DNA of 64,000 bases, from the NCBI GenBank assembly GCA_003542575.1, contig DPKJ01000008.1:97678-161677 (forward strand), in the 5' to 3' direction. A program made the translations under genes and the position numbers. Shown here piece by piece: positions 63,848 through 64,000 of this stretch (within the stretch, counting starts at the first letter, position 1; each line of letters begins with the position of its first letter). Source of the DNA: Rikenellaceae bacterium (GTDB taxonomy: Bacteria > Bacteroidota > Bacteroidia > Bacteroidales > UBA932). The notes below the pieces were generated by a model, which saw only the letters and a list, made by a program, of their open reading frames with translations, was not told the DNA's origin and did no database searches.

Positions 63848-64000
63848 TCTTGAATTCCAATATTGTACAATTATAAAATTCCGTTTCAGTTGGCGCATTT
63901 TTTGCGATAACTGATTTCAATTCCAGTAAGGTACGATTATAAGAGTCATTCCTGACAACCTCTGAATCTTTAAGTAATATTTCAATTCCAGAATGGTACG
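63848..64000 (-). CRISPR. Degenerate end of a CRISPR array, cut by the window edge
   Basis: Three repeat units start at 63848, 63914 and 63979 (spacing 66 and 65). Unit 2 begins ATTTCAATTCCA and continues with GGTACGATTATAAG after a short variable part. Unit 3 (ATTTCAATTCCAGAATGG then TACG) is cut at 64000. Unit 1 is clearly decayed (TCTTGAATTCCA, then TTGTACAATTATAAA). With a 30-base repeat, the spacers are 36 bases (63878-63913) and 35 bases (63944-63978), and they differ. Read on the minus strand, the repeat ends in GGAATTGAAAT, the usual 5'-handle type of type I-B/III repeats, so transcription should run leftward and the decayed unit would be the leader-distal end. cas genes are not in the window. 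Confidence 0.82.

Overview
The window comes from a member of the Bacteroidota, most likely an anaerobic Bacteroidales. The signs are a SusC/SusD pair, Bacteroidota-only families (DUF4831, OstA-like protein, extended bS16), an almost complete lack of Shine-Dalgarno sequences, and many promoters with the Bacteroidota -7 element TAnnTTTG. Anaerobic metabolism is indicated by a one-chain pyruvate:ferredoxin oxidoreductase and a tungsten-type aldehyde ferredoxin oxidoreductase (AOR). Most of the window is core chromosome. No insertion sequence, transposase, phage gene or rRNA operon was seen.

Layout. 0-2.1 kb: secreted barrel-like protein, then rimM-rpsP on the minus strand. 2.2-10.4 kb: AOR with two downstream hydrolase genes, a divergent ThiF/ThiS pair, DAHP synthase/chorismate mutase, a sulfite-oxidase-fold-like lipoprotein and a WtpA/ModA-type oxyanion-binding lipoprotein. 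This stretch looks like a tungsten/molybdenum enzyme neighbourhood. 10.4-18 kb: nitroreductase, HAD hydrolase, large MG2/TonB-plug-like envelope protein, POT peptide transporter, LpxL-type acyltransferase, DUF4831. 18-26.6 kb: pepD, rpsF-rpsR-rplI, OmpA-family protein, SPFH protein, a BlaI/BlaR-like pair, glyA. 26.7-32.6 kb: guaB, two SurA-like chaperones and an OstA-like protein in one minus-strand operon (outer-membrane and LPS biogenesis). 32.6-40.4 kb: radical SAM protein, YhcH, a three-gene murein-recycling operon (GHL10, NlpC/P60, dipeptide epimerase), a small conserved protein, YgjP-like protease, moeA. 40.5-43.2 kb: rpsO and pnp. 43.5-48.1 kb: orphan SusC/SusD pair. 48.2-55.3 kb: flavodoxin, membrane AraC-type regulator, and a histidine-degradation operon (hutH, hutI, MBL-fold gene, fused ftcD) without hutU. 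55.4-62.9 kb: PFOR, secreted hypothetical, fabD, tRNA-Arg(CCG), and a divergent biotin-dependent carboxyltransferase paralogue. 63-64 kb: tRNA-His, then about 650 bases without genes that hold palindromic elements, then the degenerate, probably leader-distal, end of a CRISPR array that runs off the right edge.

The points most worth following are: (1) the CRISPR array entering at the right edge, whose inferred minus orientation would put the leader, and probably cas genes, just outside the window; (2) the 262-base imperfect palindrome beside it; (3) the putative tungsten cluster with a tandem SUOX-like lipoprotein that appears to lack the catalytic cysteine; (4) the carboxyltransferase whose C-terminal biotinyl-type domain has AFYG in place of AMKM, so it has no biotinylatable lysine. 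All family assignments rest on reading motifs and lengths; no database search was run.
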